Source: Candidatus Bathyarchaeota archaeon (GTDB taxonomy: Archaea; Thermoproteota; Bathyarchaeia; TCS64). Taken from it: a stretch of 64,000 nucleotides of DNA. How positions within the stretch are numbered: position 1 is the first letter of the stretch; every line of letters starts with the position of its first letter. The stretch is from assembly GCA_018396865.1 (NCBI GenBank), contig JAGTRB010000004.1, positions 59,311-123,310 of the forward strand. Direction: 5' to 3'. The notes under the pieces are model-generated. The model worked only from the letters and a program-made list of their open reading frames with translations. It was not told where the DNA came from and did not search any database. The position numbers were made by a program, and so were the translations under genes. Shown in pieces: positions 16,414 through 25,044 of this stretch.

Positions 16414-17459
16414 CCCCAGTCCCTCCTCGCTATTTCGAATGGACCTAACGGTAGGTTTGCTCCCAGCTTCATCGCTTTGTCCACCGTCTCGGGGTCTGCG
16501 ATCCCTTCCTCGACCACCCTCCTAGCCTCGGATATCAAGGTGTCTAAAAGGAGCTTGACGTCGAATCCCCTCCCATCCGCCTCTGAGACCTTAGGGGCTT
16601 CCCTGTAGCTGTAGAAACCCTCTGATGTCTTCCTCCCCAGCTTGTTCTCCTTGAACAACCTTTCGATGGCCGTCGCTGGCCGATAGTTGGGCCCCAGTTT
16701 CTCCTCGAAGACCTTGAGTATGCTGTAAACGATATCCAGCCCTATAAGGTCCATGAGCATAAATGGGCCGAGGGGCATCCCCGCTCCATACTGCATCCCG
16801 GCGTCTATCTGTTCCTTTATATATCCCCTCTCAAGAAGCCTCGCAGCCTCGTTCAGGTATGTTATTAGCACCCTGTTGACGATAAAGCCCGGGGAGTCCT
16901 TCTTGACTATAACGGGGGTCTTGCCCATCCTCTCGGCTGTTCTCTTCACGGCCTCAACTGTCTCAGGGCTGGTGCGGGCTCCTGGTATAACCTCTACCAG
17001 CTTCATGATGGTCGGGGGGTTGAAGAAGTGCATTCCGATGAACCTCTCGGGCCTCGAGACCGCCTCCGAGATGGATGTTATACTCAGGCTTGATGTGTTC
17101 GTGGCGAATACCGCGTTCAAGGAGGCTGAGGTGGAAATCTCCCTCCAAACCCTGCGTTTTAGTTCCAAGACCTCCGGGACCGCCTCTATGACTAGGCCAG
17201 CCCTTTCAACGGCCGTGGACAGGCTCAAGCTCGTCGAGATCCTCCCCTGGATCATTTTGGCCTCTTCCTCCCTTAACCTACCTCTCTCAACCATCCTCCC
17301 CAACCCTCTCTTGATCTCCTCCAAGGCTCCGTCGAGGATCCTCTGCTCGATATCGAACATCACTACATCGAATCCCGATGACGCCGCGACCTGTGCGATC
17401 CCTCTACCCATCACGCCGGCCCCAATAACAGCGATCCTCTCAAATCGACTCTTCTCCAT
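16410..17459 (-). CDS. 3-hydroxyacyl-CoA dehydrogenase
   Basis: NAD-dependent 3-hydroxyacyl-CoA dehydrogenase, 349 aa. The Rossmann motif is IAVIGAGVMGRGIAQ, followed by NTSSLSITSISEAVSRPERFIGMHFFNPP with the catalytic His, and a C-terminal helical domain (GFIVNRVLITYLNEAARLL). I choose the ATG at 17459 over that at 17507: GAGGT lies 4 nt before it, and the 17507 ATG falls between the TATA box (17511-17523) and the expected start site. It is coupled to the hydratase. Confidence 0.93.
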   Translation of the reverse strand: MEKSRFERIAVIGAGVMGRGIAQVAASSGFDVVMFDIEQRILDGALEEIKRGLGRMVERGRLREEEAKMIQGRISTSLSLSTAVERAGLVIEAVPEVLELKRRVWREISTSASLNAVFATNTSSLSITSISEAVSRPERFIGMHFFNPPTIMKLVEVIPGARTSPETVEAVKRTAERMGKTPVIVKKDSPGFIVNRVLITYLNEAARLLERGYIKEQIDAGMQYGAGMPLGPFMLMDLIGLDIVYSILKVFEEKLGPNYRPATAIERLFKENKLGRKTSEGFYSYREAPKVSEADGRGFDVKLLLDTLISEARRVVEEGIADPETVDKAMKLGANLPLGPFEIARRDWG

Positions 17460-17510
17460 ATCAACCTCGTAGGCCAGTATAGAGTCAAACCTTAAAGTTT
17501 TTTCCATTAA

Positions 17511-17523
17511 GGTAAATTATAGG
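17511..17523 (-). promoter_or_regulatory. TATA-like box for the dehydrogenase/hydratase operon
   Basis: CCTATAATTTACC on the minus strand, in the divergent gap with etfB. A start site about 25 nt downstream (near 17492) would include the GAGGT-preceded ATG at 17459 and exclude the one at 17507. Confidence 0.5.
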
Positions 17524-17543
17524 AAAAGTGTGGAGGTAACTTA

Positions 17544-18335
17544 TTGAATAGGTTAATAGTTCTCCTGAAGGACGCGGTAGACCTCTCTGAGCTTAAGGTG
17601 GACCCTACCACTAGGAGGATTCTCGAGGGCCCCAAGAGGAGGATAGGGGAACTCGATAAGAGGGCCCTCGAAGAGGCTCTAAGGATAAGGGAGAAGGTGG
17701 GAGGTGAGGTGTGCACCCTCACAGTCGGCGATGATAGATCGAAGACGGCCCTTCTAGAGGCCCTTGCGATGGGGGCTGACAAGGCATACCTTGTTACCAC
17801 TGGAACAGGCGCCTGGGTTGACGCTCTGACCACCTCCATCCTGCTTAGAGCAGCAGTGGGGAGGCTGACCCCCTTTGACCTTATCCTATGCGGAGAGATG
17901 TCCCTTGATAGCCTCTCATCCCAGATAGGTCCAAGGCTCGCGGAGCTCCTAGACCTTCCCCTGATCACCTATGTGAAACAGCTTGTGATCGATAGTGGGA
18001 GGCTCAGAGCTGTCAGGGATCTCGAGGATGCCGATGAGGTCGTCCAAGCTGAGCTCCCCGCCGTAGTCACAGTCTCGAGAGAGATAAACGAGCCCAGAAT
18101 CCCATCCCTAATGAGCATCATGAGGGCTAAGACCAAACCAATAATCACCTTTGATGCAGCCTCTTTAGATGTCCCCCCCGAGATGGTCTTAGAAGCTCAG
18201 TCAATAGAGATCATCGGTGTTGAGGTTCCACAGGTAGAGAGAAAGCGGGTTATCGTGAAGGGAGAAACAATTGAGGAATCGGTTGAGAAGCTGGTTCACC
18301 ACCTCATAAGTGAAGGTGTCCTGGAGGTTCGTTGA
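17544..18335 (+). CDS. etfB: Electron transfer flavoprotein, beta subunit
   Basis: EtfB (263 aa), which with EtfA shuttles electrons from acyl-CoA dehydrogenase. Conserved features are VLLKDAVDLSELKVDP, the helix ALEEALRIREKVGGEV, ALAMGADKAYLV and the signature CGEMSLDSLSSQIGPRLAELL. The TTG start follows GGAGGTAAC. Its stop overlaps the etfA start region. Whether this Etf bifurcates cannot be settled by eye. Confidence 0.94.
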   Translation: MNRLIVLLKDAVDLSELKVDPTTRRILEGPKRRIGELDKRALEEALRIREKVGGEVCTLTVGDDRSKTALLEALAMGADKAYLVTTGTGAWVDALTTSILLRAAVGRLTPFDLILCGEMSLDSLSSQIGPRLAELLDLPLITYVKQLVIDSGRLRAVRDLEDADEVVQAELPAVVTVSREINEPRIPSLMSIMRAKTKPIITFDAASLDVPPEMVLEAQSIEIIGVEVPQVERKRVIVKGETIEESVEKLVHHLISEGVLEVR

Positions 18336-19297
18336 TGACTGAAAGGGGAGTAATGGTCTATTCTGAGGATAAGGAACTCGAATTACAGCTTTTGGGAAAG
18401 GGCAGAGAGCTCGCAGACAGGCTGAGTGGCCCCCTTTCAACAGTCTCTCTAGGTCATGAGTCAATCGATGCAGAGGAATTGATTAGATATGGAGCTGACC
18501 AGGTCTTACTTTTCAAAGATCCAGGGCCCGATATCCACATCGAGACTTATAGAGCTGTCCTCCTGGAGGCGGTTAAGAGGGTATCACCCGAGGTAATCTT
18601 AATAGGCTCAACCAGGCGTGGGAGGGAACTAGCTCCGAGGATATCCTCGGCTCTGAGGACTGGATATATGGCTGAATGCATAGAACTCGAGGTCGATGAG
18701 AAGGGAGATCTCCTGGCGCGTAGACTTGTGTACGGGGGCTCCGCCATGGCACTGGAAAGAAGCCGGAGGAGACCTCATGTGGCTACGGTTCCGCCGAGGA
18801 TCTTCAGAAGGGCTGAGCCCTCTAATAGAGCTGGCGAGGTAATAGAGATCATGATTGAAAAACCGAAGCCCAAGACGGTGGTCGTTGAAAGGAGGATGAA
18901 GTCGAGGGGTGGAGAGGCCCTTGAGAGCGCCCGGGTCATAGTCGCGGCTGGAAGAGGTTTCAGGAGTAAGGAGGATTTAAGGCTCTTAGAGGAACTTGCC
19001 GAGGTCCTGGGAGCCGAGATCGGGTGCACCAGGCCCTTGGCGGCCGATAGCGGGTGGCTCAACGAATGGATAGGTATAAGCGGGCATAAGGTGAAGCCCA
19101 AGCTCTACATCGCCTGCGGAATCTCGGGAACTGTACAGCACCTCGCTGGCATAAGGGATTCGCAGGTTATAGTCTCGATAAATAAGGATGAAGGAGCAAA
19201 TATCTTTCAGGCTTCAGATTATGGCCTCGTGGGAGACCTTTATGTCATCCTCCCAGTACTGACGAGAACACTGAGAAAGCTCAAAGGAGAATCTTAA
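18335..19297 (+). CDS. etfA: Electron transfer flavoprotein, alpha subunit
   Basis: EtfA (320 aa). The C-terminal FAD domain is clear: AAGRGFRSKEDLRLLEELA, then GCTRPLAADSGWLN, a YIACGISGTVQHLAGI motif and SINKDEGANIFQASDYGLVGD. The ATG at 18335 overlaps the etfB stop; a TTG at 18332 is an alternative. GGAGGT is just upstream. The gene ends the unit and faces the convergent saccharopine-dehydrogenase-like gene across about 90 nt of AT-rich sequence. Confidence 0.94.
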   Translation: MTERGVMVYSEDKELELQLLGKGRELADRLSGPLSTVSLGHESIDAEELIRYGADQVLLFKDPGPDIHIETYRAVLLEAVKRVSPEVILIGSTRRGRELAPRISSALRTGYMAECIELEVDEKGDLLARRLVYGGSAMALERSRRRPHVATVPPRIFRRAEPSNRAGEVIEIMIEKPKPKTVVVERRMKSRGGEALESARVIVAAGRGFRSKEDLRLLEELAEVLGAEIGCTRPLAADSGWLNEWIGISGHKVKPKLYIACGISGTVQHLAGIRDSQVIVSINKDEGANIFQASDYGLVGDLYVILPVLTRTLRKLKGES

Positions 19298-19390
19298 TCC
19301 TCTAAAATTTTATCTCAATCATATCCTCCTGAAGAAAATAAATAGGTGGTGCATTGCTCGGAGTAGCCTAACTGCCCCTCCGTCGGGATG

Positions 19391-20575
19391 TTAACAACCC
19401 ATAACTCTTTTTGTGGTTACAACTTCCTTGACTACGACTCCCCTTTCCCGAAGCTCCCTTAAGAGCCTCCTCGTCAGCTCACCTCTTATGACCCTCACAG
19501 GGGGTACCAGCCCCCTCTCGGTTATATCCCCCCTACCAATCATCCTAGCAACGATCGCAGCGGTATAACTCGTCGTCTTAGCCATGGAGGTGATATCCTT
19601 GACCTCATCATAGTGGTCGACCGTTTCGAAGGTGTAGCAGGTCTCGCAGCCATCTTTGTAGCCCTCGACGATCACCCTGAAGACGGTTATGTCCCTCTCC
19701 TTCTCCTCCAGCCTGACCTTCGGATATATTATTCGACTGAAGACCTCAAATGGTATTATCTCTTTTCCCTCGAACATTATGGGGTCTCTGCTCAAGAGGC
19801 CGCAATTATCTAAGAAATTCACCTTCTCGCAATACCCAGCATACCTAACCGTCATCTCCGAACAATTTTTGACCCCTTTAAACTTCTCGACCTCGTACAG
19901 GGTCTGGGGGAAACCGTCGTAGAAGCACTCCAACGGCCTCTCGATCCCCTCGAAGCATATAGGCTCACCGAGAGTGTAGCGCTTGACATATGTCTCCTTA
20001 CCGTTCTCGATAGTCTTCACAACCCCAGGTCTAAGGGGTAAATAGGGTCCCCCGAAGACAATCTTATAGTCTAGAGGAGGCTTTGGGTCTCGGGGAATTC
20101 CTCCACACCAGATCCTGACAGACTCCACACAGTCAAGCATGTCCATCCCATAGGCCGCTAGTATATCGACAAGCCCAGGCTCCACCCCACACCCAGGTAT
20201 CACAGTTACTCCGGCCCTCAGAGCCGAGGAGTTGATATCGCTCCAGTCCTTCTCAGCCGCGCTAGCCAGGTCAACCGCGTGAACTTTAGCCTCTATACAC
20301 CCCCAGATGGCATCCACGTTTAACCACCTGAGGAGGGCTATCCCCGCAACATCGTATCCCTTTAAGACCTCGATCAATCCTTGTCTATCCCTCACATCCT
20401 GGACTGCAGTTATGAGTTTTGAGGGGTTGCCAAGCCTCTCAGCTACCTTCCTCAGCCTCTCCTTATCAATGTCTACGAGCAGGACCTCCTCGACCTCAGG
20501 GCTCTCTAGGCAGTCCATGGCCAAGGCTGGGCCCATCAATCCCGCTCCTAAAACAGCTATCTTCAAGATTTCCAC
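19391..20575 (-). CDS. Saccharopine dehydrogenase family oxidoreductase
   Basis: A 394-aa protein with an N-terminal Rossmann motif, IAVLGAGLMGPALAMDC, a central VDLASAAE segment and GVTVIPGCGVEPGLVDILA, typical of the saccharopine dehydrogenase/homospermidine synthase superfamily. The reaction is not assignable: no lysine-biosynthesis genes are adjacent and it sits between etf and acyl-CoA dehydrogenase. The GTG at 20575 lies 26 nt downstream of a minus-strand TATA box (20597-20605); a TTG at 20566 is also possible. Confidence 0.8.
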   Translation of the reverse strand: MEILKIAVLGAGLMGPALAMDCLESPEVEEVLLVDIDKERLRKVAERLGNPSKLITAVQDVRDRQGLIEVLKGYDVAGIALLRWLNVDAIWGCIEAKVHAVDLASAAEKDWSDINSSALRAGVTVIPGCGVEPGLVDILAAYGMDMLDCVESVRIWCGGIPRDPKPPLDYKIVFGGPYLPLRPGVVKTIENGKETYVKRYTLGEPICFEGIERPLECFYDGFPQTLYEVEKFKGVKNCSEMTVRYAGYCEKVNFLDNCGLLSRDPIMFEGKEIIPFEVFSRIIYPKVRLEEKERDITVFRVIVEGYKDGCETCYTFETVDHYDEVKDITSMAKTTSYTAAIVARMIGRGDITERGLVPPVRVIRGELTRRLLRELRERGVVVKEVVTTKRVMGC

Positions 20576-20675
20576 CGGTAATTATATCGTTCTTATCCTT
20601 ATAAATGCCTGTCGAGTCTCAAGACCTGGACAAAGGTTAAATCTAGTTTCAGAAAATCCATTTAGAGGTAAGAAG

Positions 20676-21881
20676 ATGGTGGACTTCTCCTTCACAGAGG
20701 AGCAGAGCCTATTCAGAGAGACCGTAAGGGAGTGGCTGGCTAAGAACCTCCCCTTGGAGAGGGTTAGAGAGAATGACGTTAAGCAGAAGCTCCCTAAGGA
20801 TCTAATAAAGGGGTTGGGGGATCTAGGCCTTCTATGTATGACGCTTCCTGAGGAGCATGGAGGGGCTGGAGCAGACTGGGTCACCACGACCATCGCCGCG
20901 GAGGAGCTAGGATACGCGGACATTTCAATCGCCCTCCCAGTCTTCTTCCTAGTCCAGGCTAGCTGGGGATATGTGGTCGATAGATACTGCACTGAAACCG
21001 TCAGAGACATGGTTCTGAGGAAAGCGGCTAGGGGGGAGGCGTTCATCGGGATAGGGGCAACGGAGCCCGGTGGAGGCTCGGATGTAGCAGGCTTTCAGAC
21101 AACCCTGAAGAGGGGTGAGGGGTGCTGGATAGTCAATGGTGAGAAGACATACATCAGTGGGACTGAGGAATGCCTAGAATTAGGCGGGGGATACTTCTGT
21201 GTTGGTTACCATGACAGGTCTCTGGCTCATAGGGGTATGACCGCATTCTATCTCCCCCTGAAGGCACCGGGGGTTGAGGTGACGAAGAGGTTCGAGGATA
21301 TGGGGAGGATGGCCATCAGCACCGGCGGCTTCAAGATGACAGATGTGGTAATACCCGACGAGTATCAACTAGGGGAGACCGGGAGGGGATTCTACCTCAC
21401 GATGGAGGGTTTCGACGACGCCCGCCTCCTAGTCTCGGCCAGCTGCATCGGGGCCGCCCAGAGAGCCCTCGAGATCGGGATCGAGTACATAAAGGAGAGG
21501 AGGGCCTTCGAGCAGCCTCTCGCTAGGTTCCAGGGGATCCAGTTCGATCTGGCTGATATGGTCGCTAAGCTCGAGGCAACAAGGGCTCTTATATACAAGA
21601 CTGCATGGATCCTCGACGAGAAGTACAAGGGAAAGATTGGGGCTCTGGAGGCGTCCAAGTGGATCTCGATGTGTAAGCTTCTCGCCCCCGAACTCGCCTT
21701 CGACATCTTCAAGAGGACCATGCTATGGCTCGGAGCCTACGGTTATACGAAGGAATGCCCCTTGGAGATGGGCCTCAGGGGAGTAATGAGCTACTGTATC
21801 GGAGCTGAAGGAGCTGCAAACATCCAGAGGATAGTCATTGCTAGAGAGACACTTGGAAGAGAGTACACAAGAGCAAGGTGA
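20676..21881 (+). CDS. Acyl-CoA dehydrogenase
   Basis: FAD-dependent acyl-CoA dehydrogenase, 401 aa from the ATG at 20676 (after GAGGTAAGAAG); the long upstream frame is not coding. Signature regions are IGATEPGGGSDVAG (substrate/FAD), NGEKTYISGTEE, RRAFEQPLARFQGIQFDLADM and YTKECPLEMGLRGV. The Glu in IGAEGAANIQR aligns with the catalytic base of the family. It would feed electrons to the EtfAB encoded 1.4 kb upstream. Confidence 0.94.
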   Translation: MVDFSFTEEQSLFRETVREWLAKNLPLERVRENDVKQKLPKDLIKGLGDLGLLCMTLPEEHGGAGADWVTTTIAAEELGYADISIALPVFFLVQASWGYVVDRYCTETVRDMVLRKAARGEAFIGIGATEPGGGSDVAGFQTTLKRGEGCWIVNGEKTYISGTEECLELGGGYFCVGYHDRSLAHRGMTAFYLPLKAPGVEVTKRFEDMGRMAISTGGFKMTDVVIPDEYQLGETGRGFYLTMEGFDDARLLVSASCIGAAQRALEIGIEYIKERRAFEQPLARFQGIQFDLADMVAKLEATRALIYKTAWILDEKYKGKIGALEASKWISMCKLLAPELAFDIFKRTMLWLGAYGYTKECPLEMGLRGVMSYCIGAEGAANIQRIVIARETLGREYTRAR

Positions 21882-21964
21882 GTAGCCTTCCATTATTTAT
21901 TTCTGATCGAGCCTCTAGATATGTGGAGAACAGGTTATATTCTCTGGTGTTTCAATCCACTGCG

Positions 21965-24040
21965 TTGAAGAGGGTCCTAGTCATCTGCGAGAAGCCAATG
22001 GCCGCTAAGAGAGTTGCATCGGCCCTAGACGAAGAAGGTTCGCCAAAAGAGGAGAGGAAACTTGGATTATCCTACTTTACTTCTAGAAGAGAGAATTCAG
22101 AACTCATAGTGGTCTCAGCTCTAGGCCACCTCTTCACAGTCACGGGAAGGAAGGGGGGAGGTAGTTACCCGATCTTTGAAACCAGGTGGATCCCGATCCA
22201 TGAGGTGACCAGATCAAGGAGGGCATCTGATCGCCTCAGGCTGATTGAAATGCTGGCTAAGGAGGCCGATGAGTTCATTAGTGCATGTGACTATGATATA
22301 GAAGGTAGTCTAATAGCCTACAATATCCTCGCCCATATACTGCCAAAGGAAAGGCTGAAAGATGCAGGTAGGATGAGGTTCTCAAGTCTCACCAAAGAGG
22401 CCATCGAAGAGGCCTGGAGAACCCGATCAAGAACCTTAGACTATCCTATTATAGAGGCTGGAAAGGCTAGGCATGAAGTTGATTGGATCTTCGGAATCAA
22501 CCTCAGCAGGGCCCTTATGTCCTCTTTGAAGAAGGCCACTGGAAATTATAGGTCGATGAGCATAGGTAGGGTCCAGGGGCCCACCCTAAACTTCGTTAAG
22601 GAACGGGAGATAGAGATAAGGACCTTCGTGCCAACACCATTCTGGACCATAGAGGCCCATGCGGAGATAGATGGTAAGAGACACCGTCTTCAATATGAAA
22701 AGCCCCGTATTAAAAAAGAAAAGGAGGCCCTTGAAATAGCATCCAAATGCGATGGAGCGGAGGGATATGTCAAGGCTTTATCTTCTAAGGGCAGGTCTAT
22801 TCTCCCTCCCCCTCCCTTTAGCCTCGGCGATCTCCAGTTGGAGGCCCATAGGCTGTACAGATACTCCCCAAGCACAACCCTCAAGACCGCTGAGAACCTA
22901 TACCTTAAGGCCTTGATAAGTTATCCAAGAACATCAAGCCAGAAGATCCCCCCATCCTTGAACCTTAGAGAGATCCTCTGTGGATTGGGGAGAATAGAGG
23001 AGTATAGGGAGTTCGCTGAGAGCCTCCTCTCCAGAGCCTCTATTAGGGTTAGACAGGGATTGAAGGACGATCCAGCTCATCCAGCCATTCATCCCACTGG
23101 CTACTTTGACGAGAAGTTAAAGCCTCGGGAGAGGAATCTATTCGACCTCATATGCAGAAGATTTATGGCCTCGATGGGAGATCCGGCCCATCTCTTAGAG
23201 ATGGAGGCCCAGATCGATGTGAAGGGATACAACTTCTACTTGAGAGGGAGCAGGCCCGCTTATAGAGGTTGGATGAACATCTATGGCCCATTTTTGAAGG
23301 AGAGGGAGGAGCCCCTCCCTCCCTTAAAGATGGGCCAGATCATAAAAAGGATCTTGGTAAGGGGTGAGAGGAGGAATACTAAGCCTCCTCCGAGGTTTGA
23401 CCAAGCCTCCCTCTTGAAGCTTATGGAGGGGAAGGAGATCGGAACGAAGTCCACGCGGTCCGAGATTATAGAGACCCTATTCGAGAGGGGTTATATTGAG
23501 GGCTCCTCCATAAGACTTACTGAACTAGGCCTAACAGTGGGAGACGTCCTAGGTAAGTATTGCCCAGAGATATTGTCCCCCGAGTTGACCCGCCACTTAG
23601 AGAAGCAACTCGAACGCATCCAACTCTCTGAGACAACCTCAGCCCTGGTCGTGGAGGATGCCATTAGGGCCCTTAGGCCATCCCTCAAAAAACTGAAGGA
23701 TAGGGAACTCGAGATAGGGCTTGCCATAAGCACCGCCTTAAGATCCTCACCTCCTGTTGAGGACTATCTTGGCCATTGTCCGAGGTGTAATACTGGCGAG
23801 ATTATCATCATAAGGAATAGGAGAACCGGCAAAAGGTTCGCAGGCTGCAGCAACTATGTTAAGGGGTTATGCTCGAACAGCTTCCCCCTGCCCCAGAGGG
23901 GCGAGATCAAAGCCTGTGGAGAGGCATGCCCGATATGCGGAGCCCCCCTGATAATCCTGAAGAGGGGGAGGATCTTCCATAAGTTTTGTGTAAATCATGA
24001 GTGCGGCTATGGAAGGAGTGGCGAAAAAGATGGAAGATAG
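21965..24040 (+). CDS. topA: DNA topoisomerase type IA
   Basis: Archaeal type IA topoisomerase that relaxes negatively supercoiled DNA. It has a Toprim domain (VLVICEKPMAAKRVA and SACDYDIEGSLIAYNIL with the DxDxE metal ligands), the catalytic tyrosine in ALISYPRTSSQ, and C-terminal zinc ribbons (CPRCNTGEI...CSNYVKGLCSN and CPICGAPL...CVNHECGYG). I choose the TTG at 21965 because the family starts just before the Toprim strand and a TATA-like sequence (GTTATATTC, about 21934) is 25-30 nt upstream; a GTG at 21878 overlapping the previous stop is the alternative. Confidence 0.93.
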   Translation: MKRVLVICEKPMAAKRVASALDEEGSPKEERKLGLSYFTSRRENSELIVVSALGHLFTVTGRKGGGSYPIFETRWIPIHEVTRSRRASDRLRLIEMLAKEADEFISACDYDIEGSLIAYNILAHILPKERLKDAGRMRFSSLTKEAIEEAWRTRSRTLDYPIIEAGKARHEVDWIFGINLSRALMSSLKKATGNYRSMSIGRVQGPTLNFVKEREIEIRTFVPTPFWTIEAHAEIDGKRHRLQYEKPRIKKEKEALEIASKCDGAEGYVKALSSKGRSILPPPPFSLGDLQLEAHRLYRYSPSTTLKTAENLYLKALISYPRTSSQKIPPSLNLREILCGLGRIEEYREFAESLLSRASIRVRQGLKDDPAHPAIHPTGYFDEKLKPRERNLFDLICRRFMASMGDPAHLLEMEAQIDVKGYNFYLRGSRPAYRGWMNIYGPFLKEREEPLPPLKMGQIIKRILVRGERRNTKPPPRFDQASLLKLMEGKEIGTKSTRSEIIETLFERGYIEGSSIRLTELGLTVGDVLGKYCPEILSPELTRHLEKQLERIQLSETTSALVVEDAIRALRPSLKKLKDRELEIGLAISTALRSSPPVEDYLGHCPRCNTGEIIIIRNRRTGKRFAGCSNYVKGLCSNSFPLPQRGEIKACGEACPICGAPLIILKRGRIFHKFCVNHECGYGRSGEKDGR

Positions 24041-24251
24041 GTGTGTTATTTGCCCCCGCCCGAGGATGGAGGGGAGCCAGCTTTGCAGATATCATCAGCA
24101 AGCTCACGATAGGCTTATGAAGGCTTTTATCTCATGGAGAGCAGCTCTGGAAGTCGATTGGAGAGGATTTCTTGAGGAGGTCTTGAAACTCTCTGAGCTT
24201 GGGGAATGGGCTAAGGATGTCGCAGAAAATCTGCTAAGGCGGTTTCAATAA
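24030..24251 (+). CDS. Small zinc-finger protein, function unknown
   Basis: A 73-aa protein with a compact putative zinc site, CVIC followed by CRYH about ten residues later, then a helical C-terminus. The ATG at 24030 overlaps the topoisomerase by 11 nt; in-frame ATGs at 23997 and 24009 are alternatives. It is probably co-transcribed with the topoisomerase. I do not recognise the family; nucleic-acid or protein binding is a guess from the zinc motif. Confidence 0.65.
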   Translation: MEDRCVICPRPRMEGSQLCRYHQQAHDRLMKAFISWRAALEVDWRGFLEEVLKLSELGEWAKDVAENLLRRFQ

Positions 24252-24646
24252 GTTGGCTGCTTACCTATCTCCCACCTACTCTGCTTCCCTTCCCTGACCC
24301 AGATCCCGCCAAGGCTCTTTACAGCCTCATTCACTGAGCCCCAAAGATCTCCTAGAAACCTCTTGGGGGTGATTACAGTTACGTCCTCCCTATCCTCTAT
24401 CTCGAGTAAGGAGACATCGACTCCCATAGAAGACAGCCTTTCACTTATCGATGTGAACTTCTCAACCTTTTCCTCGCCCAGAGGCTTTATGCTAGGCTCT
24501 GGCCTTCCAATTGATAGGATTATCCCTATCTTAGCACCGCACTCAGGGCAGGTGATCCAGGTTATCCTCCCCTCTTCATCCCTCTCCAACCCTTCACCTC
24601 TGGTTATAGTTATGGCCATCGTCTTAAAAACCATGCTGGGCTCCAT
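24245..24646 (-). CDS. Conserved hypothetical protein with CxxC zinc motif
   Basis: A 133-aa protein with native codon use. It carries one CPEC motif near residue 34, an acidic middle and a C-terminal segment PKRFLGDLWGSVNEAVKSLGGIWVREGKQSRWEI. That segment recalls small HARP-like nucleic-acid-binding modules, but this is only a resemblance. It is convergent with the upstream zinc-finger gene (7-nt overlap). A perfect palindrome encloses its likely TATA box (24679-24702). Confidence 0.6.
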   Translation of the reverse strand: MEPSMVFKTMAITITRGEGLERDEEGRITWITCPECGAKIGIILSIGRPEPSIKPLGEEKVEKFTSISERLSSMGVDVSLLEIEDREDVTVITPKRFLGDLWGSVNEAVKSLGGIWVREGKQSRWEIGKQPTY

Positions 24647-24678
24647 TGAGGAGGTGGCGGCCCCCTAAGGAACCCACT

Positions 24679-24702
24679 TTTGTCTCATATTTTTGAGACA
24701 AA
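24679..24702 (-). promoter_or_regulatory. Perfect 9-bp palindrome around a TATA-like box
   Basis: TTTGTCTCA (24679-24687) and its exact complement TGAGACAAA (24694-24702) flank a 6-nt A/T core that reads AAAATA on the minus strand. It lies 33-56 nt before the ATG of the 24245-24646 gene, the right distance for its promoter, so it may be an operator covering the TATA box. Confidence 0.5.
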
Positions 24703-25011
24703 GGCACTCCAAATTCCGGAGGACGCTCGGACAGGGGGTGGTAGAGGGTTAAGATGACGGTTGGATCCCCTCGAGGGGCAATGGCTAAAACTTCAGTCCA
24801 AAACTTCGAAACTCCTCTTTCCAAGAGGCCTCTAAGCCCAGCGCTCGGACTTCGATCGAACTTCGTCGTCTTTGATGCCGAGGTTACATGAACGGTGAAA
24901 GTTCGAAGCCCCATATCGCCTTCTAAGGGATCTCGAAGATCTGCTACGGACAGGCAGCATGTCCATTGCAAGGGGTCTAGGAGATTAGCCTATATTCGTG
25001 AGTGTATGTTC
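24703..25011. other. Intergenic stretch without a convincing gene
   Basis: This 309-nt region contains several short perfect palindromes (CCCCTCGAGGGG at 24767-24778 and TTCGATCGAA near 24857). A 115-codon minus-strand frame crosses it but is rich in CGA, which neighbouring genes avoid, and it would run through the palindromic promoter. I do not call a gene; an unrecognised RNA is possible. Confidence 0.4.
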
Positions 25012-25019
25012 ATTTAAAA
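25012..25019 (+). promoter_or_regulatory. TATA-like box for nucS
   Basis: ATTTAAAA at 25012-25019 is about 29 nt upstream of the nucS ATG at 25045, which suggests a leaderless transcript. Confidence 0.5.
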
Positions 25020-25044
25020 CTGTCAGCTGTTTGAGTGGGTAGAT

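Noticed and set aside
20307..20675. N-terminal extension of the acyl-CoA dehydrogenase frame
   Set aside because: It lies antisense to the saccharopine-dehydrogenase-like gene and over its promoter; a good ribosome site precedes the ATG at 20676.
24624..24971. 115-codon minus-strand open frame between the zinc-protein gene and nucS
   Set aside because: Its codon use (many CGA) is unlike neighbours, it overlaps the start of the 24245-24646 gene and it runs through a palindromic promoter element.
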